55,358 bases of DNA from Nitrosomonas halophila (GTDB lineage: Bacteria; Pseudomonadota; Gammaproteobacteria; Burkholderiales; Nitrosomonadaceae). Where the stretch lies: positions 1 to 55,358 of the forward strand of contig NZ_FNOY01000015.1 in the NCBI RefSeq assembly GCF_900107165.1. The letters are read 5' to 3'. A model generated the notes under the pieces. It did no database searches and was not told where the DNA came from. It was given only the letters and a program-made list of their open reading frames with translations. Within the stretch, counting starts at the first letter, position 1, and each line of letters opens with the position of its first letter. Made by a program: the position numbers and the translations under genes. Positions 36,093 to 45,454 of this stretch are shown here, in pieces.

Positions 36093-36563
36093 TTAAAAAT
36101 CCTTATCCTCTGCTGCCTTGTCGAAAAGGAAACGGCCGATCATGTCCTCCAGCACAATGGCCGAATTGGTTTTCATGAACTTGTCCCCGTCTTCGAGCAT
36201 GGCGTCATCCCCACCGGGCAGCAAGCCGACATATTGTTCGCCCAGCAAACCCGAAGTGAGAATGCTGGCAAACGTGTCCTGCGGGAACTGGTAACGCGCA
36301 TCCATATTGATCGTCACCACCGCATCGTAGGTTTCCAGACTGAATTGAATATCGGCCACCCGCCCCACCACCACCCCGGCGCTCTTGACCGGGGCACGTA
36401 CTTTAAGACCACCAATATTTTCAAAATTTCCCACCAGCGTATAGCTCTCGCCTGTCTGGTAAGTGGTCAGGTTGCCCACCTTCATTCCCAGTATCAGCAA
36501 AGCGCCTATCCCGGCCATTACAAACAAACCTACCCAGAAATCCATCATGGTCCGCTGCATCAA
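36093..36563 (-). CDS. mlaD: MCE-domain lipid transport protein MlaD
   Basis: 156 residues: one N-terminal helix (about 8-26) and one MCE domain (YTLVGNFENIGGLKVRAPVKSAGVVVGRV, residues about 41-69; GLLGEQYVGLLPGG, 104-117). MlaD forms the periplasmic hexamer of the transporter. The start overlaps the mlaE stop by 4 nt. Confidence 0.95.
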   Translation of the reverse strand: MMQRTMMDFWVGLFVMAGIGALLILGMKVGNLTTYQTGESYTLVGNFENIGGLKVRAPVKSAGVVVGRVADIQFSLETYDAVVTINMDARYQFPQDTFASILTSGLLGEQYVGLLPGGDDAMLEDGDKFMKTNSAIVLEDMIGRFLFDKAAEDKDF

Positions 36564-37357
36564 CTCACTCCCCTGAACATGAATGCGGTCAAAACAAAAT
36601 CCATCCCCAAAATAGTCAACGCGGAAGTGACTACCGTTCGGGTAGTCGCGCCGGACACCCCTTCCGCTGTCGGCGGCGCATCGAAACCTTCAAACACGGC
36701 AATGGCCGTGATCGCCACCCCGAAGAAACAGCTTTTGATGACGCCGTTCACAATATCATATCGAAAATCAACGGCATCCTGCATTTGTGACCAGAAAGAG
36801 CCTTCATCCACACCGATGAAAATCACGGTCACCAGATAGCCGCCAAACACCCCCATGACGGTAAACATCGCAGCCAGCAGCGGCATGGAAAACACCCCGG
36901 CCCAGAATCTGGGCGCCACCACGCGTGCCACCGGGTCCACTGCCATCATGCCCATGGCGGCCAGCTGCTCGGTAGCTTTCATCAATCCGATTTCCGCAGT
37001 CATGGCCGAACCGGCACGGCTGGCGAACAGCAAGGCGGCGATGACGGGGCCCAGCTCCCGCACCAGCGACAATGCCACCAATGTACCCACCGCCGACTCG
37101 GCGCCGAATTTCTGCAAAGTCTCATAGCCCTGCAGCCCCAGCACCATGCCGACAAACAACCCGGAAACCAGAATAATGACCAGCGACAGTACGCCGGCGA
37201 AATAAATTTCGCGCGTGATCAAGCCGAAACGCAGGAAACTGGGCGGCGAGTTCAACAGCACCAGCAGGAAAAAGCGGCTCGCACAACCCAGGCGCCAAAC
37301 ACCATCAATCACCCGGTGCCCAACCGCTTGAATGCCAGTCACAATATGTTTAATCAA
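36560..37357 (-). CDS. mlaE: MlaE-family permease
   Basis: 265 residues, five or six membrane helices. Family motifs FVGMVLGLQGYETLQKFGAE (about 68-87) and ELGPVIAALLFASRAGSAMTAEIGLM (about 100-125) are intact. Permease of the MlaFEDB complex, which moves phospholipids between membranes to keep outer-membrane asymmetry. Confidence 0.95.
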   Translation of the reverse strand: MIKHIVTGIQAVGHRVIDGVWRLGCASRFFLLVLLNSPPSFLRFGLITREIYFAGVLSLVIILVSGLFVGMVLGLQGYETLQKFGAESAVGTLVALSLVRELGPVIAALLFASRAGSAMTAEIGLMKATEQLAAMGMMAVDPVARVVAPRFWAGVFSMPLLAAMFTVMGVFGGYLVTVIFIGVDEGSFWSQMQDAVDFRYDIVNGVIKSCFFGVAITAIAVFEGFDAPPTAEGVSGATTRTVVTSALTILGMDFVLTAFMFRGVS

Positions 37358-37444
37358 AATAATTCTCCAGATTCAATCCCTGACTTCAGTGAGCAGGCTG
37401 ATAGAAATAGCCTTGCGCACCCGATTGCTTTCACAATCCGTGAT

Positions 37445-38302
37445 TCAGGATTCGGTAGCAGCACCCGCTGGGGCAACCATATTCAAATCCTTGGCATAGG
37501 ATTGTGCCTGATAATGAAAAGGCACCGGACCATCGACTTCGCCGTGGATGAACTGGTGCACAAACGGCATCTTCGACTGGCGCACTTCTTCGGGCGTACC
37601 CTGTGCGGCAATCACACCATCTGCCAGGAAATAGACATAATCGACGATCTGCAAGGATTCCTGTACATCATGTGTGACCAGAATCGACGTCATGCCAAGC
37701 GCATCCGTCAAATGACGGATCAAGCTGCCGATCACGCCGAGTGAGATTGGATCCAGCCCGGTAAAGGGCTCGTCATACATCATCAACATTGGATCGAGCG
37801 CAATCGAACGGGCCAGCGCAACTCGGCGCGCCATGCCACCCGAAAGCTCGGCCGGCATCAGATGATGCGCCCCCCGCAGGCCGACCGCATGCAGTTTCAT
37901 GAGTACCAGATCCCGGATCATGGTTTCGGGCAGATTGGTATGCTCACGCATCTGAAACGCGACATTATCGAATGCCGATAGGTCGGTAAATAATGCACCG
38001 AACTGAAACAGCATGCCCATTTTGCGGCGCAATCTGAACAGTTGTTTTCGATTGAGTTGATGCACGACTTGTCCGGCCACGCTGACAGTTCCCGCGGAGG
38101 GTTGGACTTCCCCGCCGATCAAGCGCAGCAAGGTGGTCTTGCCAGACCCGCTCCCCCCCATGATGGCGACAACCTGCCCGCGAGACATGGTCATGTTGAC
38201 ACCTTTCAGTATCTGTTTCGCGCCGTAGGCAAAACTCACATCCTTGAATTCAATCAGCGGTTCGGTTGCCATGGCTGGATCCATTGGTTGGTTTTTTGTC
38301 AT
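37445..38302 (-). CDS. mlaF: MlaF ATP-binding protein
   Basis: 285 residues. Walker A GGSGSGKTT (about 49-57), signature ELSGGMARR (about 152-160) and Walker B LMMYDEPFTGLD (about 172-183). First gene of the mla operon. An internal ATG (MATEPLIEF, residue 11) might be the real start. Confidence 0.94.
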   Translation of the reverse strand: MTKNQPMDPAMATEPLIEFKDVSFAYGAKQILKGVNMTMSRGQVVAIMGGSGSGKTTLLRLIGGEVQPSAGTVSVAGQVVHQLNRKQLFRLRRKMGMLFQFGALFTDLSAFDNVAFQMREHTNLPETMIRDLVLMKLHAVGLRGAHHLMPAELSGGMARRVALARSIALDPMLMMYDEPFTGLDPISLGVIGSLIRHLTDALGMTSILVTHDVQESLQIVDYVYFLADGVIAAQGTPEEVRQSKMPFVHQFIHGEVDGPVPFHYQAQSYAKDLNMVAPAGAATES

Positions 38303-38359
38303 ATCTCACTCAAGCCCGGTTCTCGATAATGTCATTACGATAGGCGCCCATACGGATGA

Positions 38360-39805
38360 TCAATTGGCATTTTCCTGCTTGAGACGCAAAATGTATCGAT
38401 TCAGATCACGCTTGATTTCCGGCGCCAGCAGGTACAGACCGATGATATTCGGAATCGACATGGCCAACACCATGGAATCGGTAAACAGAATGATATTGGA
38501 CAATTCGGCGGAGGCGCCAACGACAATGAATAGACAGAACGCTATTTTATAGAATACTTCGACTCTGTCATCTTCCCCAAACAGATAGGTCGCACATTTC
38601 AGGCCATAATACGACCAGGAAATCATGGTCGAGTAGGCAAATAAAAAAACTGTCACCGCCAGCACATAAGGAAACCAGGAAATACCCGTGGCAAACGCCC
38701 GGGAAGTCAACGCCACGCCCTCCATGCCGTTGCCATCCAGATAGGCGCCCGAGATCACAATCACCAAGGCAGTAATCATGCAAATGACCACCGTATCGAT
38801 AAAAGGCCCCAACATCCCAACTATGCCCTGACTGACAGGTTCATTGGTCTTGGCCGCCGCATGCGCGATCGCCGATGACCCCAGGCCGGCCTCGTTCGAG
38901 AATGAAGCACGCTGCACGCCGATCAGCAGCGAACCGAGCAATGCCCCCAAACCGGCCTGTGGATACAAGGCAGTTTCCAGTATGGTCTGCAACGCAGCGG
39001 GAATCGCTTCATAATGCATGGCAATCACGGCAAAACCGGTCAGAATATAAGTGATTGCCATCAATGGCACCACCCGTCCCGCCACCGCCGCGATCCACTG
39101 AATGCCACCCAGTATGACCAAGCCGACCAATATCGCGGTGATCAGTCCAAACAGCCATCCCTTGTCGGCCAGAAAACCGCTGTCTCCACCGGTAATGATC
39201 ACTGCCTGATTATAGGCCTGATTGACCTGAAACAGTCCGCCCGCACCCAGCGTCCCCCCCACGCAGCAAATGGCGAACAAACCTGCCATGAATCGGCCCA
39301 GACGGGTGTGGCCGCGCTGGTCAAAAGCACTGCGCAGGTAATACATCGGTCCACCCGAGATTCTTTCAGGATGACGTTTGGAACCATGTTGCCGATATTT
39401 CACCCCCAGGGACACTTCCATGAATTTGGTCGACATGCCAAAGATGCCCATCACTGCCATCCAGAATGCCGCCCCTGGCCCGCCTACCGAAATCGCCAAA
39501 GCCACGCCGGCGATATTACCCAAGCCCACTGTTCCCGACAGCGAAGTCATCAGGGCATCAAAACGATTGATTTCTCCATCAATGTTCTGATCACCATTTT
39601 TTTCGTGCAGCAAGCTGATCGCATGCCCGAAATAGCGCACATTCACAAACCCCAAATACAAGGTAAAAAACAGGGCAGCCACCACCAGCCATACCAGGAT
39701 CAGCTTGATATCCAGCTCCATCGCTGATACGCTAAAAAAAATAACCGATGCGACAGCGTTTGATATGGGTTCAAACGCTGCATCGATCGCCTTGTCAATT
39801 TCCAT
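38360..39805 (-). CDS. Sodium:alanine/glycine symporter (AGCS family)
   Basis: 481 residues and about 10 membrane helices. AGCS signatures include SLSGTVGLGNIAGVALAISVGGPGAAFWM (about residues 90-118) and ASFSNEAGLGSSAIAHAAA (about 297-315). It imports alanine or glycine with sodium. Transcribed alone, 57 bp upstream of mlaF on the same strand. Confidence 0.93.
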   Translation of the reverse strand: MEIDKAIDAAFEPISNAVASVIFFSVSAMELDIKLILVWLVVAALFFTLYLGFVNVRYFGHAISLLHEKNGDQNIDGEINRFDALMTSLSGTVGLGNIAGVALAISVGGPGAAFWMAVMGIFGMSTKFMEVSLGVKYRQHGSKRHPERISGGPMYYLRSAFDQRGHTRLGRFMAGLFAICCVGGTLGAGGLFQVNQAYNQAVIITGGDSGFLADKGWLFGLITAILVGLVILGGIQWIAAVAGRVVPLMAITYILTGFAVIAMHYEAIPAALQTILETALYPQAGLGALLGSLLIGVQRASFSNEAGLGSSAIAHAAAKTNEPVSQGIVGMLGPFIDTVVICMITALVIVISGAYLDGNGMEGVALTSRAFATGISWFPYVLAVTVFLFAYSTMISWSYYGLKCATYLFGEDDRVEVFYKIAFCLFIVVGASAELSNIILFTDSMVLAMSIPNIIGLYLLAPEIKRDLNRYILRLKQENAN

Positions 39806-39855
39806 ACCGGATTTTTCTCTCTTTAAATAGGTGAAACGCCTGGGTAGGCTTATTC

Positions 39856-40731
39856 ATGCATTTTACCAGACCCTCCCACCTACATTCGAACCTGCTGTCA
39901 CCACTCAAAAAGCTGGCTTGCCTTGCGATCGCGCTGTTGTTTCTGCCGGGGCCACTGAGTGTTGCGAGCGGCGTCTATCGCAGTGAGGATGCGCGCGGTC
40001 GGATCACCTACTCGGATATCCCTACCCCTGCCGCAAAGCCGCTACAGTTAAACGTTCAACCCGCCCGCAACTGGAGCCGGGTAGTCAAGGTGATCGATGG
40101 CGACACGATCATCATCGAAGGAAACAAGCGCGTACGGCTACTGGGAATCAACACACCCGAAGTCGAAAGCCGGCATCGTCCCAATGAACCGGGAGGCATT
40201 ATTGCGAAAAACTGGTTGCATCATAAACTGCAGGGACGCAATGTTTACCTGGAGCACGATCAGCAGAAACAGGATCGCTACAAAAGACTACTCGCCCATG
40301 TGTATCTCCCCAACGGAGAGCATATCAACCGCTCACTACTGGAACATGGCCTGGCTGTCGTCACCTTGCTGCCGCCAAATTTGCGACATGCCGAAGACTT
40401 GATCCAGGCACAGCAACGAGCCGAAAGACAGCAACTCGGCATCTGGTCAATGCAGCACTATGCGCCGCGCGACCTGACCAAAATAACCGAGAAGCCATTT
40501 GGCTGGCAACGCTACCGGGCAAGAGTCACTGCGCTCAAGCGAAGCCGGCAATACAGCCGCTTGATCATCAACGACAAGATCGATCTTCGTATCGCCAATA
40601 GTGATCTGGCGTTGTTTCCGCCTTTAAAAATCTACTTGAACAAGCCGATTGAGGTGCGTGGCTGGGTCACTCGCAGAAACGATCACTTCTCGATTCGGAT
40701 TCATCACCCCAGCGCATTGATCATACGTTGA
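39856..40731 (+). CDS. DUF4124 plus staphylococcal-nuclease-like secreted protein
   Basis: 291 residues: signal segment (about 15-36), a DUF4124-like stretch (GVYRSEDARGRITYSDIPTP, 38-57), then an SNase fold. The catalytic set is visible: RVRLLGINTPEVE (Arg and Glu, about 97-109) and DRYKRLLAHVYL (Arg, about 141-152). Expected to be an extracytoplasmic nuclease. A C-terminal OB-like extension of ~80 residues follows. Confidence 0.88.
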   Translation: MHFTRPSHLHSNLLSPLKKLACLAIALLFLPGPLSVASGVYRSEDARGRITYSDIPTPAAKPLQLNVQPARNWSRVVKVIDGDTIIIEGNKRVRLLGINTPEVESRHRPNEPGGIIAKNWLHHKLQGRNVYLEHDQQKQDRYKRLLAHVYLPNGEHINRSLLEHGLAVVTLLPPNLRHAEDLIQAQQRAERQQLGIWSMQHYAPRDLTKITEKPFGWQRYRARVTALKRSRQYSRLIINDKIDLRIANSDLALFPPLKIYLNKPIEVRGWVTRRNDHFSIRIHHPSALIIR

Positions 40732-40797
40732 TTTTTCTGCCATGGATGACCTCACCCGCTGCCGACAGGGCACCCAGCATGGCGTCGGCAGAGTGCG

Positions 40798-40886
40798 GTA
40801 GGATGCGCTGCGCACCATAATAAAACCGACTTTCCCTGCAACCGTCACCCAACATCGGCTGGGGACGGTGCGCAAGCGCACCCTAC
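40798..40886. repeat. Paired REP-like palindromes (BIME-like)
   Basis: GTAGGATGCGCTGCGCACC at 40798-40816 and GGTGCGCAAGCGCACCCTAC at 40867-40886 face each other about 50 bp apart, between the nuclease gene and a convergent gene. Single copies occur at 4162 and 5597. Such REP pairs are usually mobilised by RayT-type transposases; a relic of one lies at 1845-2030. Confidence 0.65.
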
Positions 40887-40919
40887 GATGACTGTGCCCA
40901 TAAAAATATTATGCAATAC

Positions 40920-41603
40920 TCAGAAATCGCTATAGCGCGACCGCTTGCGCCATTGAATGCGGGGGATGATCAATCCCATCAAAAGGCCAATGAACAGCAC
41001 CAATGCCCCGGCATAGAACCACTCACGCTCGACCTGGTTGCCAAGCAGCTGATTTTCCTGCTCGAGCCGGCCTATCAGTTGCTGTAACTCGACTATTTGC
41101 TGGCGCATTTCCTGGTTCTGACTGTCCAGATTGACTGCGTTGGCAGCCGTTTGCCGGATTTTCGCCAAATCATGCGCCATTTGCTCGTTGTCCTTGCCCA
41201 GCGCGACTGTCTGCTGTGCCAGCGCCTCGTACTCGCGCCGAATCAGATCGGCTTGAGCCGCTGGGCTGTCCAGATTGTTCTCGGATTTGGAAAAATGGTC
41301 ACTCAATTGTGCCAGCAGTTCTCTGGCCGAAGGTTCAGCCATCAGGTGCCGGGTCAGCACCCACCCTTCAGCACCGCCTGTTGCCCGCACCCTGGTATAG
41401 CCTTTCGCTTTGTCATGCTCCAGAGTTTCCAGCACGGCACCACTTTTCAGCATGCGCACGATTGCATGCTGGTGACTGGGCCCGGTACGCAGCAGCACTT
41501 CGATCTGATCGCTGGCATAGCGTGTTTCGGCCTGTGTCAACGATGGAAGCCAACACGCCTCAACAATGAAAACGAGCGGGAGAACTAACAGTAATTTTTT
41601 CAT
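40920..41603 (-). CDS. SH3-domain and coiled-coil membrane protein (TIGR04211-like)
   Basis: About 227 residues from ATG 41603. Signal peptide (1-26), a bacterial SH3 domain (about 28-90, with LLRTGPSHQHAIVRMLKSG), a long coiled coil (about 95-190) and a C-terminal membrane helix (YAGALVLFIGLLMGLIIP). This is the YgiM-like layout; role unknown, possibly envelope related. Confidence 0.88.
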   Translation of the reverse strand: MKKLLLVLPLVFIVEACWLPSLTQAETRYASDQIEVLLRTGPSHQHAIVRMLKSGAVLETLEHDKAKGYTRVRATGGAEGWVLTRHLMAEPSARELLAQLSDHFSKSENNLDSPAAQADLIRREYEALAQQTVALGKDNEQMAHDLAKIRQTAANAVNLDSQNQEMRQQIVELQQLIGRLEQENQLLGNQVEREWFYAGALVLFIGLLMGLIIPRIQWRKRSRYSDF

Positions 41604-41738
41604 TTTGTATGCATTTGGCTCGTGGAACGGAATATGCAAGCAACCGCCCCAGGAAAAATCAGCGTAGCTTCAAGCTCAGGCAGGCTGCTGTGGCCAATGC
41701 GGATTTCGCCACAGGGCCATGGTCGGATTCTGGGAAAT

Positions 41739-41930
41739 CTACTTATCTTCGAATCCCGATAAGAAATATTTTATCAAGAGCACCATGAAAAACGGAAAGG
41801 CGCTCATGGCCGTAACCAAGTAGTGCTCGTAGGTAAACTGGTTACCCTCGTCCATGAGAATATAGGTAAAAAATACGCCAATAGGGAAAATACTGGTGAT
41901 CACCTGAAGCAGCAAAAACAGTTTTTTCAT
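41739..41930 (-). CDS. Small two-helix membrane protein
   Basis: 63 residues, two hydrophobic helices (about 4-25 and 38-58) separated by a short acidic loop. No family recognised. It stands alone between the SH3 protein and cutA. The start is supported by the hydrophobic pattern only. Confidence 0.6.
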   Translation of the reverse strand: MKKLFLLLQVITSIFPIGVFFTYILMDEGNQFTYEHYLVTAMSAFPFFMVLLIKYFLSGFEDK

Positions 41931-42045
41931 CGTAGAAATAGATTCATTATCTTGTCCTGTTACGAGAAATTGCGTTTACAATAGAATATCATAGAAATTC
42001 AAGCTGCCAGGATAAGGCGATAGATACCCAAGGAACAACCGATCG

Positions 42046-42363
42046 ATGCAGGTCATACTTGTCTTGACTAACTTTCCGGATCATTCCGGCGCAAAAGCAT
42101 TGGCGGAAAAACTGCTGAATGACAGACTTGCCGCCTGTGTCAATGTCCTGCCAGAATGTACCTCTTTTTATCGATGGCAAGGCCAGATCGAAACCGCCGG
42201 CGAGATTCCGCTCTTGATCAAGACCGCAGCCCGGCACTATGAGGCGGTCGAGCAAGCGATCAAATCACTGCACCCCTACGAACTCCCCGAGATTCTGGCT
42301 GTCCCTATCGGTAACGGTTTGCCTGCCTATCTTCAATGGGTAATCGATGAAACAAATGTTTAA
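42046..42363 (+). CDS. cutA: Divalent-cation tolerance protein CutA
   Basis: 105 residues, trimeric PII-like fold. Conserved RLAACVNVLPECTSFYRWQGQIE (about 27-49) and LHPYELPEILAVPI (about 75-88). CutA is linked to copper tolerance. It is directly followed (12 bp) by dsbD, the arrangement known from E. coli. Confidence 0.95.
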   Translation: MQVILVLTNFPDHSGAKALAEKLLNDRLAACVNVLPECTSFYRWQGQIETAGEIPLLIKTAARHYEAVEQAIKSLHPYELPEILAVPIGNGLPAYLQWVIDETNV

Positions 42364-42375
42364 CAAGGTTAGCAG

Positions 42376-44307
42376 ATGCATTGGATAAAAATAATTTTCC
42401 TGTTGGCGTGCCTCACGAGCCCGCATGTCATGGCCGAGGAAAGTCAATCATCGGGTTTGATGACGATTTTACAAAAACTTGGCGCCAACTTCGGACAAGC
42501 GCAACAGGAACTCCTGCCGCCGGATGAAGCATTCAAACTGTCGCTTGAAGTGCGCGACGAAACGACATTGATTGCCCATTTGACGCCCGCCAAGGAATAT
42601 TACCTCTATCGCGATAAAATCGTATTCGAATCGAAAAGCGAGGGCATTCGGATCAGCAAGGTCACGCTTCCGCCCGGGAAAATGAAGGATGACCTGACCT
42701 TTGGCCAGACAGAAGTCTATTATCAGCCGTTGCAGGCGATCATCTCACTGCAGCGCGAAGCTGCCGCACCCGGTCAGCTTGCCCTGTCCGCAACCTATCA
42801 GGGTTGCAATGAACCGGTCGGCGTCTGCTATGCCCCGATCAACAAGGTGCATGAGCTGTTGTTGCCAGCGCTCAAAACCACGGTCGACGCAGTGGCAGAC
42901 ATCGTCAGCGCAGAGGCTGCGGCAGCCGACCCCGACCCGGCAGCAGAATTATTCCAGACCCCGGCCAAAGCGCCCCTATATGAAACCGAATCCTACAAAA
43001 TCGAACGCATGTTCGCCACCGGGAATTTCTGGCTGATACTGAGCGGTTTCTTCGGCATTGGCCTGTTATTGGCGCTCACACCCTGCGTGTTCCCCATGTT
43101 CCCGATTTTGTCGGGGATTATCGCCACCAAGGGGCAGCATTTATCCAAACTGCGCGGGTTTACGCTGGCCCTTGCCTATGTGCTTGGAATGGCCATTACT
43201 TATGCCATTGCCGGCGCGGCCGCAGGCATGTCCGGCGCAATGCTGTCAGCTGCACTGCAGAACGCCTGGGTGCTGGGCACGTTTGCCCTGATTTTCGTTG
43301 CACTCGCCTTCTCGATGTTCGGTTTCTATGAACTTCAGTTACCTTCTTTCATCCAGAGCAAAATCGCCGAGGAAACCGGGCATCTGAAGGGTGGACATCT
43401 CACCAGCGTATTTGGCATGGGGGCATTGTCCGCACTGATTGTCAGTCCTTGTGTGGCTGCGCCACTAGCCGGCGCCCTGCTCTACATCAGCCAGACTGGC
43501 GACGTCATGCTGGGTGGTTCCGCCCTGTTTGTGATGGCACTTGGCATGGGAGTGCCGCTCCTGTTGCTGGGCATCTCCGCAGGCGCACTGCTGCCGAGAT
43601 CGGGCTCGTGGATGAAATCGATCCAGCAGTTCTTTGGCGTTCTGCTGCTGGCGGTCGCAATCTGGCTGATCTCACCCGTTATCAACGAGGTCATCCATAT
43701 GCTGCTATGGGCAGCGTTGCTGATCATTTCCGCGATCTATCTGCATGCACTCGATCCGCTACCCGAGAAGGCGACAGGCGTCAGAAAGTTTCTCAAGGGA
43801 GTAGGTGTCATCGCCCTGCTGACCGGGGTTGCATTGCTGATCGGCGTACTTTCCGGCAGCCGTGACGTGCTGCAGCCACTCTCTAAATTCAACCTTGCCA
43901 CCACCAGCCCGGGACAGCTGGCAGAACTGGATGCCACAACCGCTGAAAGCCTCCCTTTCAAGCGGATCAAAACGGTCGCCGAACTGGATGCATACATCCA
44001 GCAATCCCAGGGCCGCTACCTCATGATCGATTTTTATGCCGATTGGTGTGTTTCCTGCAAGGAAATGGAGCGCTTCACCTTTAGCGATCCACAGGTCCAG
44101 GCAAGATTGAAGAATGTGGCGCTGGTGCAAATAGATGTCACTGACGGCACCCCGGATGATGCGGCACTGCTCAAACGCTTCAAACTGTTTGGCCCGCCCG
44201 GAATTTTGTTTATTGATCCGCAGGGGCGTGAAATTCCCGACATCAAAATCATCGGCTACCTCAACAAGGAAGATTTCATCACGGTACTGGATGCAGTTCT
44301 GCAGTAA
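42376..44307 (+). CDS. dsbD: Thiol:disulfide interchange protein DsbD
   Basis: 643 residues: signal peptide (1-21), N-terminal alpha domain (~40-170, with a CNEPVGVCYAP pair), an eight-helix membrane domain with TPCVFPMFPILSGI and SPCVAAPLAGALLYI cysteines, and a C-terminal thioredoxin domain with DWCVSCKEME (about 557-566). It passes electrons from cytoplasmic thioredoxin to periplasmic DsbC, CcmG and TlpA-type proteins. Complete, standard length. Confidence 0.96.
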   Translation: MHWIKIIFLLACLTSPHVMAEESQSSGLMTILQKLGANFGQAQQELLPPDEAFKLSLEVRDETTLIAHLTPAKEYYLYRDKIVFESKSEGIRISKVTLPPGKMKDDLTFGQTEVYYQPLQAIISLQREAAAPGQLALSATYQGCNEPVGVCYAPINKVHELLLPALKTTVDAVADIVSAEAAAADPDPAAELFQTPAKAPLYETESYKIERMFATGNFWLILSGFFGIGLLLALTPCVFPMFPILSGIIATKGQHLSKLRGFTLALAYVLGMAITYAIAGAAAGMSGAMLSAALQNAWVLGTFALIFVALAFSMFGFYELQLPSFIQSKIAEETGHLKGGHLTSVFGMGALSALIVSPCVAAPLAGALLYISQTGDVMLGGSALFVMALGMGVPLLLLGISAGALLPRSGSWMKSIQQFFGVLLLAVAIWLISPVINEVIHMLLWAALLIISAIYLHALDPLPEKATGVRKFLKGVGVIALLTGVALLIGVLSGSRDVLQPLSKFNLATTSPGQLAELDATTAESLPFKRIKTVAELDAYIQQSQGRYLMIDFYADWCVSCKEMERFTFSDPQVQARLKNVALVQIDVTDGTPDDAALLKRFKLFGPPGILFIDPQGREIPDIKIIGYLNKEDFITVLDAVLQ

Positions 44308-44417
44308 TTGTCAGTCACATCAGCTTGGCTGATTACATGCGGAAGGCACATCGGTGGGCGCCTACGCTTGTAAAAAACCACTATTCATTCAACCTGGCTT
44401 ATTTCCCTGGATAGCGC

Positions 44418-44963
44418 ATGTCAAAATCAAATAAATTATCGTTTTATATCGTTGTGGCGATTTTCTCGCTGGCCGCCGGTTTTGCCTATAAGTCCTGGCA
44501 TATGGACAATGCCATGTCATTGACCAGCAGCGAAAAAAAAGCGGGCGCCGATAATTTCTTCGCCGCTTCCCTGCCAGACATAGATGGAACACTACAATCC
44601 GCTGCGCAATGGCAGGGAAAAATCGTGGTCGTCAATTTCTGGGCAACATGGTGTCTGCCTTGTCGCGATGAAATCCCCGAATTGATCGAGACCTATACCG
44701 CTTATCGGGATCAGGGCGTGGTAATCGTCGGCGTGGCCATTGATGATATGGAAAAAGTGGCTGCATTCAGCGAAGAATTTGGCATCAACTATCCTGTGTT
44801 GGTCGGGGATATCGAAGCCTTCTCATTGGCTGAGGCCATGGGCAATCCTCAAGGTGCCCTACCCTACACGGCCACAATCGACCGCAGCGGCACCATCGTG
44901 CACACCCGACTTGGGCGCATCAATAAATCGCAAATCGAGGCAATCATCAAACCCATGCTGTAA
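44418..44963 (+). CDS. TlpA/ResA-like thioredoxin-family protein
   Basis: 181 residues, anchored by an N-terminal helix (about 8-26), with active site WATWCLPC near residues 75-82 and cis-Pro in GALPYTATID. Probably a periplasmic reductant fed by DsbD just upstream, for cytochrome c or copper-site maturation. Confidence 0.9.
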   Translation: MSKSNKLSFYIVVAIFSLAAGFAYKSWHMDNAMSLTSSEKKAGADNFFAASLPDIDGTLQSAAQWQGKIVVVNFWATWCLPCRDEIPELIETYTAYRDQGVVIVGVAIDDMEKVAAFSEEFGINYPVLVGDIEAFSLAEAMGNPQGALPYTATIDRSGTIVHTRLGRINKSQIEAIIKPML

Positions 44964-45454
44964 AGAAAGCGCTCTATGCAGTCAAACCGGCATTGCTATC
45001 GATGGTGATCACATCGATCGGTGCCGGATACTGTACGGAGAAAATCATACACTTCGCCTGACTTCAATCCAGGCCTCTCAACTGGACCCGCGGCAGCGTG
45101 CAGTGGCCAGGCGCAGGGTACATTTCCTGTACCACACACTGAAACTGAAAACAGCTCAGAAGCACAACAACCCATTATTCTCTCTTCTTTCTTCAATACG
45201 TCACCTCCCTGTCATAGTGGCCGACTGAGGTACCCAGGTTCAATTGGCTAGCAAGCCCCCCGTCCCCCCGGACAGTCCGTCCAAGCAAAAAATAAAAGCG
45301 ATAAGGGGTACAGAAATTTCCATGGTTGCCGTTATCTATCCAAAACCGTCATTTGAGTCATTACAGGTGACGCTGATTCGGCATCATCCTGGCAATACTG
45401 CAATCAATCCGTGTCAACCTCGGGTTTCCATTCTCTCAATTCATATTCTCAACT
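44964..45454. other. Gene-free stretch between tlpA and the wecA-like gene
   Basis: No credible gene, RNA or repeat was seen. The short frames on either strand lack ribosome-binding sites and family similarity. The end of the stretch should contain the promoter of the wecA-like gene. Confidence 0.5.
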